64,000 bases of DNA, from the NCBI GenBank assembly GCA_021234155.1, contig JAJEKV010000267.1:399489-463488 (forward strand), given 5' to 3'. Shown here piece after piece: positions 22,404 through 33,451 of the stretch. The stretch's first letter is position 1. Every line of letters begins with the position of its first letter. Position numbers and translations under genes: made by a program. The DNA is from Isoetes taiwanensis. Taxonomy: Eukaryota; Streptophyta; Lycopodiopsida; Isoetales; Isoetaceae. Under the pieces are notes generated by a model. It did not search any database, was not told the origin of the DNA, and saw only the letters and a list, made by a program, of their open reading frames with translations.

Positions 22404-22991
22404 ATGGCATGGAACATTAACCGGTCGAATATGGAAAAGGTTGCTTCACTGGAAGATGTTCTAGCATCTGTAGATATGGTTTTTTTCATAGAGACATGGG
22501 AACACGAAGAGTATGGCTTGCCAGATATACCTGGTTTCATAATAGTGCACTCAGTATGGAACAAAAAAGGGTGGAGACGGCGAGGCTATGGGGGAATTGC
22601 ATGCTACATTAGACAGGAGCTTGCACACGCAGTAAGGGTGATGAAGAGCACTAAACAATACATATGGATAGAGGTACCAGGAAGGGGGCAGAATATATAC
22701 TTGACGGAATGTTATTTCCCACCGCTAAAGCAAATGTGACATGCAAACTATATGGCTTAGACATGGATGACCCGCTACAGGCACTTGAACAAGACATCTC
22801 TGGTTTTTTGTCTTCAGGCCAAGTGGTGCTCATGGGAGATTTTAATGCTAGAACATCTCGAAAGAAAGCGGCAATATCAAGTGGGGATGGAGACCCTATA
22901 TGGGTGGAGCAATTAGATGATATTGAGGTATGTGAAGCTGGATGGGATCGGAGCTCACAGGACCGGATCAATGGCCCATTCCTATGGAAAA
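22404..22991 (+). pseudogene. LINE ORF2 endonuclease (APE-type), 5' part
   Basis: It begins MAWNINRSNMEKVASLEDVL, the first strand of an apurinic/apyrimidinic-type endonuclease with the metal-binding Asn. The motif FIETWEHEEYGLPDI contains the catalytic Glu. YGGIACYIRQEL follows, then in a shifted frame LMGDFNARTS (about 22831-22860), which has the catalytic Asp and Asn. A frameshift near 22700 separates the two open pieces. The domain is cut at GPFLWK by E3. The remaining EN residues, starting with LLIYNGTNRFPDTDRCTC, are found directly after the right end of E3 at about 46435. Confidence 0.88.
22988..22991. repeat. Left target site duplication of E3 (AAAA)
   Basis: Four A residues immediately before the left inverted repeat match four A residues immediately after the right inverted repeat (46404-46407). 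Because the site is an A-run, the length is not certain; four is the shortest consistent reading. Confidence 0.65.
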
Positions 22992-23023
22992 AACCATCAT
23001 TCAATTAAATTGGGATTATGTCT
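22992..23023 (+). repeat. Left terminal inverted repeat of E3
   Basis: 32 bases, perfect match to the reverse complement of 46372-46403; similarity ends sharply after the 32nd base. Confidence 0.95.
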
Positions 23024-23039
23024 TAATTTTGGGATAAAT

Positions 23040-23780
23040 TTTATATTGCACTTTTTTAGTAACTTTGTTAAATTCACTTTTTAGTAACTTTGTTGCCCTT
23101 AGACTAGAATAGACGTTAACATATAATCACACACGGGAATATAAATTCACACCTTAACTTCAAATTACAAAATCATATATCATGGAACTCAAGTAGTACA
23201 CAACTTTTATTAATTGTAGAAAAGATACATAGTAACTGCTTTTTTCATTTTTCCACTAGCATCCCCAAGGATATGAGAACCTTATTCCTTACATCCCGAG
23301 GTATTGTAACTCTCATTTGCTTTTACTAGGAATAGTTTTTGGAGTCCACGAGTACAATACGGTTTTTCAATGTCTAGCCAAAGATCGTGATCACTTGGAT
23401 TTCTCCTCCACCTCTTTGTCCAACAATCAATGAATATCTTTCTTTTTATCTGTGACATTACTCAACTGATGTAATTGGGGACACCACCATTCCACGCCAA
23501 GCACCTTATTGAAGTTAACATCACCTTCTTCTTTGCAAATATCCGAGATAGTGTATCCCAACCACAATCGGATAGGTCTCTAGATCTGCCGGTTTTACTA
23601 CTACAAATTGGTGGCACTCCACGCCAAGAGAAGGTTCATAACAATCCATGCCTAAATATTTTGGCCTATCCTTCTTAGGACCAACATAGTGTTTATCGAT
23701 TGAGGAGGAGCATATGCCTTCACAATGCTACTAATGGTACCATCATCTTCGCCAAGACCAGCTAATGTTTTCCACTTTAC
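23040..23780. other. Left subterminal region of E3
   Basis: Contains 'ttttttagtaactttgttaaattcac' and a near-copy 30 bases later (23051 and 23080), i.e. a small subterminal tandem repeat. The reverse frames from 23300 onwards may be the C-terminus of the adjacent transposase-like gene, but no motif is recognised. Confidence 0.4.
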
Positions 23781-23784
23781 TTTT

Positions 23785-26211
23785 TTAGGGAACCACCCTT
23801 CTTTTCAAATTTTCCGAGGATGTGTCTACCTCATCCAACAAGTTGATCATCTTCTTCCAATAATCTATCAATGCACCATTAGTCTCATCTGAATTAGTTT
23901 GCCAATGCTTGATGTAGTCATTGATGCCATCCTTAGTCAATCCCAATTGCTTGACTTCTTCAGTTGGTTTTAGAGCTTTTGGTTGACCAGAGGTATCATA
24001 GGTTTGCCATTTGCATCCTTGTGCCAAATTTCTGCCCCACCTTCCACTCCTCTCCTCAAGGTCTCATTTTCCATTGCATGATTGGAATCCCTTCTCTCAC
24101 CCAAAAGTGAATTGAAGAGGTCTAGAATGACCTTCCATGTCGAGAGCATAACCATCCACAAAACTCTTCCAATCAGGCACTTCTTCTATGATAGATCCTA
24201 TAGGAGATGGATTTGTACATCCATGAAATATTTCCAATAGCCCTGGGAAAGTTGGTAACCCGTCATTGCCTCAATACATGACTATATTTTCCAAACAATG
24301 CATCCACATCCTCATGAGTATGTCCGGCATTAGGAACCCCAAATTGACTTTTTCAAAAATACCCACAAATTAATAGGATAGGAAAGAAAACATCCACTGT
24401 TCTTATTTTGACCAAAGACAATTATCTAGTTGCAAGAGGAGCTTCAAGGCAGATCTCGAGGTTTAGCATGAGATGTTGAAGCTCCAACATGTTCATTAGG
24501 TCCATTCCTCCTAAATCTTGCCTTTGCTAAACTTTTCAATACTATTAGGGATTCCATCCAACAATGCACTATGTAGTGCCCTAGGCTAGTCAGAGGATCC
24601 CTGTAGGGTGACCATTGTAACCCTTCTCATAGTTTCTTAAACACCTCATAATACTCCCAATGTGAAAACTGACCATCACTCCACAACTCTAAACTGAAAT
24701 GGCCATAATAGGTCCGAGACGCCCATGCAATATTGCCCTACAGCCATTGAAATCAAAAGGGTATGATCTTCCACATGACTTAGGAATGTATTTGAATTGT
24801 GGAAGACAAGTCTTCTGTTGGTCTATTTTATCATGTATAATACATAGATAGTTATTAGGTTCCATTGCGTATAAGGTCCTCCACATCCAATAAGTTGATC
24901 TACATGATAGTTGATCTCGTCATATGGTCCTTCATATGTTCCCTTATCTTTGCCCTTAGACTTGGTTGCACAGCCTTTATCTAGTGTCTCCTTCAACTTA
25001 GCACATAAATTGCACTTGGCAAAGTTGTTTGAAGTTGCTATGGTCACATGCTTGAAATGCTTATTCCATAGCCTACTAAAACCGGGCTGGGATATAGAGG
25101 CCACTCCAAGTTCCCAAGCAATGCATTTATTTCCTCTAATATACTTTCCCGGGTACAATGGGATGGCAATCTCTTTTTTCAACAATAACTCTACCCCCGC
25201 TCATCCTTCTTACTCTTATGTGGCATGTTTTCTCGTGATTGAAATCCACATATCTTTCAAATATTTCCTTTGCAAAGCTATAGTTCTTGAGGTAGGCCTT
25301 ACTAGGCCAAGTTGTTCCCATGCAATGCAATTTTACTACCATTTTCATGTCTCTTTGCCAGTTGTGCCAAGAAGAGGTTGGAATTCCATGTATAGCCATC
25401 CATGCTTTTGAACATATCCACTTTCCATTCAATGGGAATCTTTTTTCTTTTGATCTTTCATCCTGAATTGCATAGCCAAATATGGTGTACATGAAATTCC
25501 TCCCGCTTCACACTTATGTTCCCCGATATGTAGCTCTTGCTCCCACCAACTCCTCTATTGTGAACATTCTAACACAAGAAGCCCAACAACATTTACCTCC
25601 TCTAACCTTCATCATAGCTTCAGGAGAACAATCATAATCTGACTTGCATCTTTTGGTGGGATAATGTTTGAAAGTTGGAAGTGGCCTCTTTGCTAATCGG
25701 TGAACATTGTTGACAATGGTTCTACATCTATAGGAAACGTGTAGTTCCCTCCAGCTTGAATATCGGCCCCTAGGCCATGCAACAATAGTTGGAACCTCTA
25801 GTTGTTTCACACAAGCTAGGCATTCTTGTTTGCCTCGAACCTTTTCCTTCCAATTGTCATATAATTTTGAGATTGCCACACCTAACCCTGTCCTCCCCTA
25901 ATCTTTCATCATTCATCGCATTGATAGGATCTGCTAGAACAATAATCCCTTTCTCCTCGCCGCCTCCTCGCTGCATGCATGCAGATCTTGACCTTTTTGT
26001 TTTTCCAATCGACCCCAGTATAAAGTACAATTTCCTTTCCTTTGGCATCATCCTTTTCATTTGTGGTCTTTTTCCTTTCCTTTGCCATCATCAACATCAT
26101 TTGGAGTCTTTTCCTTTCTTTGCCATCATCAACATCATTTGCGGTCTTTTTCCTTTCCTTGGGCATCATCTTCATCATTTGGGAATTTTCCTTGCCTTGG
26201 TCAAAGATCAT
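23785..26211 (-). pseudogene. GHTHEDVD-type transposase-like protein of E3
   Basis: Read on the reverse strand from 26211: a low-complexity KERKK/MMK-rich start built of ~48-base tandem repeats. Next are CWASCVRMF (about 25570) and KWICSKAWMAIHGIP with a downstream CMGTTWPSKAYLKN (25290-25430), the helical DNA-binding-like part. Then come PGFSRLWNKHFKHV and FAKCNLCAKLKET (about 24985-25080, paired cysteines), IIHDKIDQQKTCLPQFK (24785-24850, a candidate catalytic Asp), and GVPNAGHTHEDVDALFGKYS (24270-24345). This motif order is that of the widespread DUF7869-type transposon proteins of bryophytes, algae and animals, as I recall the family. Frameshifts occur near 25180 and in the C-terminal third. 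It is the best candidate for the transposase that moved E3. Confidence 0.68.
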
Positions 26212-26215
26212 TGGG
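26050..26215. repeat. Tandem repeat, unit about 48 bases
   Basis: Three to four imperfect copies of a unit containing CATCATCAACATCATTTG and CTTTTTCCTTTCCTT. They encode the repetitive charged N-terminus of the reverse-strand transposase-like protein. Confidence 0.85.
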
Positions 26216-26229
26216 GCTTTGTTTTAGCA

Positions 26230-28190
26230 TTTTGCATGCCATTGACCTAGAATGCATAAAAACATATAGTAAGTTAGCATATCCAAATAACCTCTCACTA
26301 ACATGTTCATAAATGAAAGCCTCATATATGTCTTATTGTATTTGATCATTCTATTTATATAATGGGATTTCCCAAGCTATTTTCCTCAACATTATATATA
26401 AATAAAACCCTCTACTTATAACCTTCTAAACTTTTATCCTATAATAACCTTAGCAACAACTTTTAAGGTTATTAATTATAGGTTAGCAGTTTTAAGGTTA
26501 AGAAGTTTATTATAGGTTAGAAATTTTAAGGTTGGAAAGTTATTGTAGGTTAAAAGTTTTAAGGTTAGAACTAAGTTTTAAGGTTAGTTTTAAGGTCACT
26601 AACTTAACTACTAACTTATAACTTTTAAACTATTAACTTATAACTTATAACTTAACTATTAACTATTAACTTATAACTATTAACAACTAACTTAACTATT
26701 AACTCATAACTTTTAAACTTTTAAAGTCACGGTCCTTAAAAAAAAAATTTTCAAGGGCGATTGATGATTGCGCCTGTAGAAATTTTAAGGCAGTTATTAT
26801 TTGAAGTTAGCATTCGTTTTCGAACTGCTTTCTCTCACTTTCGAACTTTTCGAATTCCAGGCTAATTCCAGGCGCTTCCGCTTCCGCTTCCAATTCCAGG
26901 CATTCCAGGCGCTTCTAGGCGCTTCTGCATGCAATCTCGGCGCTTCAATCTCTGCATGCAATCTAGGCGCCTAATTAATCGCTTTCAATCTCGACTTCTA
27001 TCCGCTTCGGTTTCTATCGCATCAATCTCGACTTTTTCGGCTTCTATCCGCTTTTAAACCTCGGGTTTATATGCTTTAAACTCGGCTTTTCGAGCTTTTC
27101 GGCTTCTACAATCATCTGCTTTAGGGTTTTCGGCTCAAAGGTGTTTTCGGCTCAAAGGTTTGTAGGCTCTATACAATGTCTCTGGCTTTTTTGGCTTTTC
27201 GGCTCTCTACAATCTCTCTGGCTTTGAATAACAAAGTTTTGTGGTTTTTTGTTTTTTGTGTTAAAGCTTCTCGGCTTCTCGGTTTCCAAATTAGCTGCTA
27301 TTGCTTTTTCTCGGCTTCTTAAGGCTCAAATCATCTGCTATTGGCTTCTCGAATCAAATCAACTTTGTTTTTCGATTTTTTGGTTTCGGCTCAAAGGCAA
27401 AGGCTCAATTCTCGGGTACAGAACACAAATAGGTTAGTATTTCTCGGGTACATAAAGTAATTATTTTACATAAAGCATGTTATTTACATGCATCAGTCCT
27501 AAACTGCCCTACCACCTTCATATATAGATCCTGCTCTATGATCTTGTTCTGTGATCTTGCCTATATGATCTGCTCTTATTCTATTTCACTAGCTCTTCCT
27601 CTATCTGTTCTAATTAATGATCTAAAATAATGAAGTAAATAATGATCTATGATCTATCTGCTCTATGATCTTGCTCTATGATCTATGATCTATGATCTAT
27701 ATGCTCTATGATCTATGATCTATCCGCTTCTAATGATCTTGCTTATATGATTCTCTGTCAGATCCGCTCTTATTCTATTTCACTAGCTCTTCCTCTATCT
27801 GCTCTAAATAATGAACTAAAACAATGAACTAAATATTGAACTAAACAAGGAGTATTATTATATATCCGCTTCTAACCGGGCTTCATATTTTGAATTCGTG
27901 ATTCATTCGTGATTATGCATTCTCGTTAGAATAATATGTTAGAATGGGAGAAATCGCGACTTGGCGATTTCTATTTTTGATTTCGATTTTCCACTAGGTT
28001 AATCAAGCGCCAGGCGCTTTTTAGTTTGGCTTTTTCTATTTCATACGGTTCTATACAAATCGCCAGCGCCGAGTGAAATAGATCCGTGAAAAACAAAAAA
28101 CGCCACCGGCGGGCGTTTTGAATTATGTATGTTCGTAATTGTTTTATGGGGAGAGTAATATATCATTTGCTAATTACTTAATTTCTCTCG
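26230..28190. repeat. Low-complexity and minisatellite stretch in E3
   Basis: There are no genes. Four blocks can be told apart. 26400-26730: AACTTATAACT / AAGGTTAGAA words in opposite orientations, so the block can fold on itself. 26860-27240: repeats of GCGCTTC, TTCGGCTTC and CTCGGCTTTTCGG. 27515-27740: (GATCTAT)n-like units. 27566-27640 and 27762-27835: two copies of a ~75-base segment starting 'ctcttattctatttcact'. A palindrome cluster follows at 27955-28125. Confidence 0.8.
27955..28125. repeat. Cluster of CG-rich palindromes, left side of E3
   Basis: Includes AAATCGCGACTTGGCGATTT (27961-27980), GCGCCAGGCGC (28008-28018), ATCGCCAGCGCCGAG and AACGCCACCGGCGGGCGTT. They are related to the AAATCGCGCC-N-GGCGCGATTT palindromes found near the right end of E3. 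Confidence 0.75.
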
Positions 28191-28199
28191 TTCTAGTGC

Positions 28200-28655
28200 C
28201 ATGGATTTTCCTTATGCATGGACACCGGGCTGATCCTAGTTCAAATACACTTGGCTGGTTCTAGTTCAAATGCACTTCCCCGGACGACCATCAACTCGAC
28301 GGACCTGCACAAGATATTACTTGATTGTGCTTTGTTCAAAACGTTCAAAAGAGTTGGAGAATCCATTATTAGATGCCCAGAGGGGCCATGGGAACACTTC
28401 CAACGATCTCCGGACATATGCGCTCCTCATGCTCTTAGTAAGGCTCATGCCAACAAATAAGTAACGAGGATTTGATTTATAGTATCAAGGATCGATACAA
28501 CACTCGGTTTGGAGACTCGACATTCGCAGGGAAGATGAGGATCCTATCATATCGAGTGGTTCGTGGGACTTTTATGCGGTATTGGGCGATGAAGTGGGCC
28601 TATGTGACATATTGTAGAGATAGAAAGAATTCGCTACCGGGCATTTTTGCGTAAG
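28200..28655 (+). pseudogene. Possible exon(s) of an E3 forward gene
   Basis: Starts with GCCATGG at 28199 followed by MDFPYAWTPG, then continues in other frames (LLDCALFKTFKRVGE; LSYRVVRGTFMRYWAMKWAYVT at 28540-28610). The composition is protein-like and richer in G/C than its flanks, but I recognise no family and frameshifts are needed. It lies upstream of the exons cut by E4, so it may be the 5' part of that gene. Confidence 0.3.
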
Positions 28656-28659
28656 AAGA

Positions 28660-29640
28660 AATGTACACACTTTTTGGAATATGAATACAAACTCGCTACC
28701 GGGCGCAATTTTGCACTATACTTTTTTATATGCAATGTCGAAAATATTGAATCTTTTGATGCCCTCCGCCTAAGATGACCAACCCCAAGAAACTACATAT
28801 TTTTATTAATGTGTAGTTTCATGGGGTTGATATGACTGGCTAAAGAGCATCAAAGAATACAAAATTCACAACATCACGCAGATATTATGATATATTCATT
28901 TTTTTTTTAATATCGTAATATAAATACCTTTTTCAGACGTTCTTTTTGGCCATGCTACAAATGTGCCCACGCCACCAACCAGATCGCCACCGGATGTCTT
29001 CTTGGAAGAGCCTCATCTTCATAATTGCAGTTTATAATGGAAATCTTACAGAAATTGTTTCCAAGAGGAACCCCATGACACATAGAACTTGGATTCAGAT
29101 CTTCGATTTTGCATAAGCCTACTCGGCGCTTCAAGTTTGTTGTTAAAAGATAGCATTCTTCTCCTATTAATCGATAAAGAACCGTAATGCATTGGAAAAA
29201 AATAGAGGACGAAAAAAAAAAAGAGAACAAGAGAATGCATTCGAATGGAATCACACTCACCATAGTTCAGCAGACATCGAATGGGATTGAAGGCGCCTCG
29301 ATAGAATGGGATTGAAGGCGTTGTAGATGGATCTTGGGGCGCCTGATAGTCGATTGTTCTTGGGCCCGATAGTAGGAATGATCTTGGGGCTCGATAGTAG
29401 GTGGCCGATTAGGTGGTAGTAGATTGCCACATATGCGTTTCTTGAAATTAATAATTAATTGTTATCTTGAAATTGCAATAAAAAGAAAAACACAATTTAA
29501 ATTTGTAAATGAGCGGGACAAAGCGGTTAATTAAGGCGGTATAAATTTAAAAGGACGTAATTTGAAATTTACGGTTGTAAATCGACGGCCTAGATTATGA
29601 ACGCATACATATAAGTTTAAACCAAAACCCTGGGCCTCAT
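28660..29640. other. E3 interior, no gene recognised
   Basis: A/T-rich. A small foldback is visible at 28775-28825 ('accccaagaaactacata...tatgtag..tttcatggggtt'). A near-duplicate of 'gattgaaggcg' sits at 29286-29320. Confidence 0.4.
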
Positions 29641-29662
29641 ATTATCCGTGACTTGCGGTTCT

Positions 29663-29784
29663 ATGGCGTCTAGAGGATCGCCGCCGCCGAGGGGCCGGTA
29701 GAGGTGGGCGGCATCCCAAAGCAAAAATCCCAAGCCCGAGGTCTGCTGAACAAGCAGAAAGCACAAATCCAACAAGCGCCTCAG
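29663..29784 (+). pseudogene. Possible first exon of an E3 forward gene
   Basis: ATG at 29663 gives MASRGSPPPRGR, then after a one-base shift a basic, Ser/Pro-rich stretch (RHPKAKIPSPRSAEQ). It ends at a good donor, GCCTCAG|GTAATTG. The G/C content is much higher than the A/T-rich intron-like sequence that follows. It may be the start of the gene that continues at 30240-31045 and beyond E4. Confidence 0.35.
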
Positions 29785-30239
29785 GTAATTGATCTGTTTT
29801 TGTTCTGTAATTGATTTCTGTGTCCCTTTTTTTGTTAGGTTTTTAGGATGTTTTTCTGTAATAATAGAGTTATTATCCGAGAAGAAGCATGTGTCCTCTA
29901 ATATTTGAGTTCATATGTCCCAAAAATATGTGCTTAATGTGTGGCTAAACAGTATTCAGTAGTTAGTTGTGTTTCTTATAGTTTGTTGTGTCCTCTGATG
30001 AAGATTCAACTCTTTAAGTTGTGGTGTTTATAGTTATTTGTGTCAAAGCCGCAGTTGAATAAGGCATTACATTAGTTTCTATATCTTGAGATGTAGATTC
30101 GACAATTTAAGTTGTATTTTTTATAGTTAGTTGTGTCCTTAGCATTTTAAGTAAATGAACTTGCTCTGTACTATTTTCAAATCGCCAAGCCGCTTTTTCT
30201 TGCATATATTTCGACATAGCATATGTTTTAGCATTAAAA

Positions 30240-31045
30240 GATTAAACCACGGTCAGAATGTTACGGGGATCACAAAAGCCAATCAAAAAAGAGAACAAGC
30301 AAGGCGAGACCTCTTCAGCCCGGAAAAAGCAAAAGGACAGATGAAGATGTTTCCATAATGCACTGCAAAGATGTATTGACGTTAGAAGATACATCCGGAA
30401 TAATAAAGGCTCTCGTAGAACCTCCATGTCCGTAAGAAGATCTTGTAGATGGGTCGAATGGTATGTGGAGATCTTTAAAACCGGTGGGAAGACGTAACCT
30501 CATATTCATGTATAGGGTAAGAGACCGGATCAAATGAAGAAGCAGGAATTCTTATCACATGCGAAATACAGGACGATTCTTTCTGTTCAGTGCTAGTTGA
30601 AGTGGGCCAAAAAAATAAGAAGAGCCTAAAGAAGATCAATCGATGCAGTGCTAGCTCTTTTAAAGAGATCGCATTAAGATCGCATTTTACATGGCCAATA
30701 ACCTCTTTAAATTTGCTGGAAAGTTGGCGAGCCATTGACTCCTAAACGAATATGCGAGGGGCTTACAGCTTGTTCGACGACGAGCCATTAGCACGAGGCC
30801 CTCGGAAAGGTCTACTTACAGCAACGGTGAAGGATAAGGAAGAAGCTAGCTCTAAAGGCGTGGAAATTACGTATGCCAGCCTTACAAGTGACGATGACAA
30901 GGCCAGAGGCTTGGAGGCAATGAGCAAATCGGAAGAAATATGTCGACAAGTATCCATCGGGCACGAGCTTCACCCATCCAGTCCAACGTGGATAGGCTTT
31001 TTCAGGTCCACTAAAGCTATTTATATCAGCGGAAGGTATGACAAG
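30240..31045 (+). pseudogene. E3 forward-gene exons left of E4
   Basis: Segments with protein-like composition: KPIKKENKQGETSS near 30280, and a charged stretch with EEASSKGVEITYASLTSDDD and KSEEICRQVSIGHE at 30830-30960. The last exon seems to begin after the acceptor TTTTTCAG at 31005 and reads GPLKLFISAEGMT up to base 31045, where E4 starts. The same frame continues without a stop at 41889 on the other side of E4 (SKDSLEILNKDDRKSR). The domain is unknown. Confidence 0.45.
31042..31045. repeat. Left target site duplication of E4 (CAAG)
   Basis: CAAG just before the left inverted repeat of E4 equals CAAG at 41885-41888 just after the right repeat. It is non-homopolymeric, so the 4-base length is better supported than for E3. 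Confidence 0.85.
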
Positions 31046-31379
31046 GGGTGAAAGCATGTTGTAGTGGAACAAAACGTGCATTTTAGCACCACATTTTGGG
31101 TGCTAAGTGTGGTGGGAACCACCGAATTTGTAGTGGGAGAGGCGCTTATTTTTTCAAATATACACATGATTACTTATTCAAAATTTTGTCCTTTCTGGTC
31201 TTATTCAGTCTTATTCAGCAATGTACACGATCATTTTCCTCAAAACTCGATCACGCCCCTTAATCCGCAAAGACCATTTCGATTCTGAATTTTCATTTTC
31301 CCTCAAAAACTCGATCACGCCCCCTTAATCCGCCAAGACCATTTTCGATTTACGGCAAGAAGATCGATCACGGTAAATG

Positions 31380-31940
31380 GCTCCGATCATACTGGGACTT
31401 GAATGCCACGGGATACACCTACAAGGAAATGTGTACGGGCAAAGAAAAGCATTACGCCACACAAGAAGAAATCGAGTCCTGTTTGGGGACCCAAAGTATT
31501 AGGGAAAATCCACTTCTGGTGGGTTGCATTCTAGATTCGGGGATGCCCATGATTCTCTGTTGTTTAGAATATTGTTTTGTTTCATCATGCGGGTTGAAGA
31601 ATCGAAAGCAAGGAGAGGTATAATGAATATATGTGCCTTTACAAAAATCACGTGCGTGAAGTGTGCGGGGAGGCATGGCCTCCTGCACTATGGTCAGTTG
31701 CGTATTACCTTCACACAAAAGGAAAAGAAATAAACCGGTTGAGTTTTCGCAAGAATTAAGAGAAAAAGGGTCTCAAGACTCTCCGCCCCAACGTAAGAGG
31801 AAGCATGCAAGCATTTCAAATAGTGAGGAAGCAGAGCAACCCCGCCCAGATGATGCTTCCTCTCTTGAAATAACTAGACCACAATTCAAGCCTCCTCAAG
31901 TCAAGAAGAAGAATCTCGGGGAAAATCATGTAGAAAAATA
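31380..31940 (+). pseudogene. E4 forward gene, 5' exons (unrecognised)
   Basis: Two protein-like segments: WDLNATGYTYKEMCTGKEKH continuing to CLGTQSIRENPLL (31399-31500), and a charged segment EFSQELREKGSQDSPPQRKR with a proline/lysine tail (31735-31940) that ends at a donor-like AAATAG|GTACTT. No family is recognised. The position, left of the basic linker exons at 33452-34200, suggests they belong to the same gene. Confidence 0.35.
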
Positions 31941-32159
31941 GGTACTTTTCAACCCTCTTCTTCCGGAACCACCATATGATGCAATTTAATATTGGAACCG
32001 TTATTTTCCAAAGAAGGTCTAGCAAGCTTGAATAATCGGGTACACCACTTACTTCTTCACTTGGGTGTGTTGTGTTATGTGTAGGAAATTTGTGCTGCTA
32101 GTTTCGAAGTTGTGGTGGATAATTTCAGTTCACGAGTATGTAGCTCCCAAATGTGTTCT

Positions 32160-32760
32160 GGAGACAGTCATATGGTGCCAATTATATGTTAATAATGTAG
32201 TTTGTAGCATATGTAGTGTCACATATAGTACCAAACGTGGTACCTTTATCTGAATAGTGAATTAGCTTCCATATGTTTCTATACTTAGTGTCATATGTGA
32301 TGTTAGATATGGTGATACTTGTGAATGGTGGATTGTCTGCCATATGTGGTGCCAACTGCTGCGCTAAATATTGCACCATGCTATCTGCCACATATGGGGT
32401 GGTGGATGCCTGCCGGATGTGGTGCCTTCTTTGCATTGTGGTGCCACATGTGGTGTCTAATGTGGCACCACTATGGATTCATTTTGCACCACATGTGGTG
32501 TCTTTTGCGCCATTTGTGGTGCGAAGTAATGGATTGCCATATGTGGTGCCTTGGGTGCATTGTGGTGCCATAGGTGGTGTGTCATGTGGCACGGTTTGGT
32601 GCCACATGCCACACCACATGTGGTGAATATGACGCCACCCTGGTGCCACATGCCACACCACATGTGGTGAATATGACGCCATTTGTGGTGCAAAGTTTGT
32701 CATGATGGAATTTGTGGTGTGTAAAGTGGTGCCTGTTGTGTCATGTGGTACTAACCTTTG
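32160..32760. repeat. TGTGGTG-word array, left side of E4
   Basis: About 30 copies of GTGGTG or close variants on the forward strand within 600 bases, many as CATATGTGGTG or CACATGTGGTG. A ~50-base unit 'tggtgccacatgccacaccacatgtggtgaatatgacgcca' is directly repeated at 32601 and 32640. The open frames on the reverse strand here (MHHKWRHIHHMWCGMWHQ...) are a by-product of the repeat. Confidence 0.9.
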
Positions 32761-32991
32761 ATTACTTTCCGGTTGAATTCAACAGACACCGGGAGAATGG
32801 ATCAACTCTACAAGATCAGAAGTGATTCAGTGTAAGGCAAGGTTGCAAACTTGTGATCAAAGCCTTCATAACAAACTTCTTGAGGTACTTCATAACAAAA
32901 TTCCTGAAGTGCTTAGTATAATTGTATTCTCATTGACAAATTTGCGTTCACTTTTGCGTGGATTTGTAATCATTTTGTAATCTTTCACTCG

Positions 32992-33378
32992 GGCTTAGTC
33001 TCTTTCGTTTGTCCTGTTTGATGTGTCTAATTTGCCCCCTAGGATGAGGTCGCTCACTCATTTTAGGTGGCGAATTAGATACATCAAGCAGGAAACTCGG
33101 AAAGAGAGTAAGCCTGGCTTAGTCTCCTTCGTTTTCTGTTTATTGTATCTAATTTGCCCCCTAGGATGACATCGCTTCACTCGGTGGCTTAATTAGATAC
33201 ATCAAGCAGGAAACTCTAAAAGGAGTAAGCCCGACATAAAACAAGATCCTGGCTGGCTTAGTCTCTTTTGCTTCTCCTGTTTTGTGTATCTAAAGTGCCC
33301 CCTGGGATGAGATCGCTCGCTCATTTTAGGGGACACTTTAGATATATAAAAACAGGAACATCGTAAAGAGAGTAAAAA
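32992..33378. repeat. Three tandem foldback units of about 120 bases
   Basis: Units at 32992-33114, 33116-33232 and 33255-33378. Each begins GGCTTAGTCTC and ends in its approximate reverse complement (GAGAGTAAGCC or a variant), with inner arms TCTAATTTGCCCCCTAGGAT / AATTAGATACATCAAGCAGG. Each unit can thus form a hairpin with a loop containing GATGAGGTCGCTCACTCA or its variant. The three differ by about 15-25%. Confidence 0.88.
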
Positions 33379-33451
33379 AGTCTGGAGCTTAGTTAAAAAA
33401 ACCAAAGCATAGTTACAATCAATTGTGATTCAATTCCGTGTTTTGCAGAGC

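Larger units (their letters stand above)
21440..22991 (+). mobile_element. L1-type LINE, 5' part (interrupted by E3)
   Basis: It contains the 5' UTR, a damaged ORF1 and the first part of the ORF2 endonuclease. The sequence stops being LINE at base 22991, where the terminal inverted repeat of E3 begins. LINE homology resumes at 46404 within the same endonuclease domain. The 3' part is listed separately. Confidence 0.9.

Noticed and set aside
22307-22564. Reverse ORFs over the LINE endonuclease, and others at 8186-8767 and 46577-46852
   Set aside because: Antisense shadows of LINE ORF2.
32273-32703. His/Trp/Cys-rich ORFs (repeated HHMWCGMWHQ)
   Set aside because: By-product of the TGTGGTG array in which all frames stay open; not protein-like.
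32992-33378. CRISPR-like array
   Set aside because: Three palindromic units in tandem without regular unique spacers, in plant nuclear DNA with transposon context.
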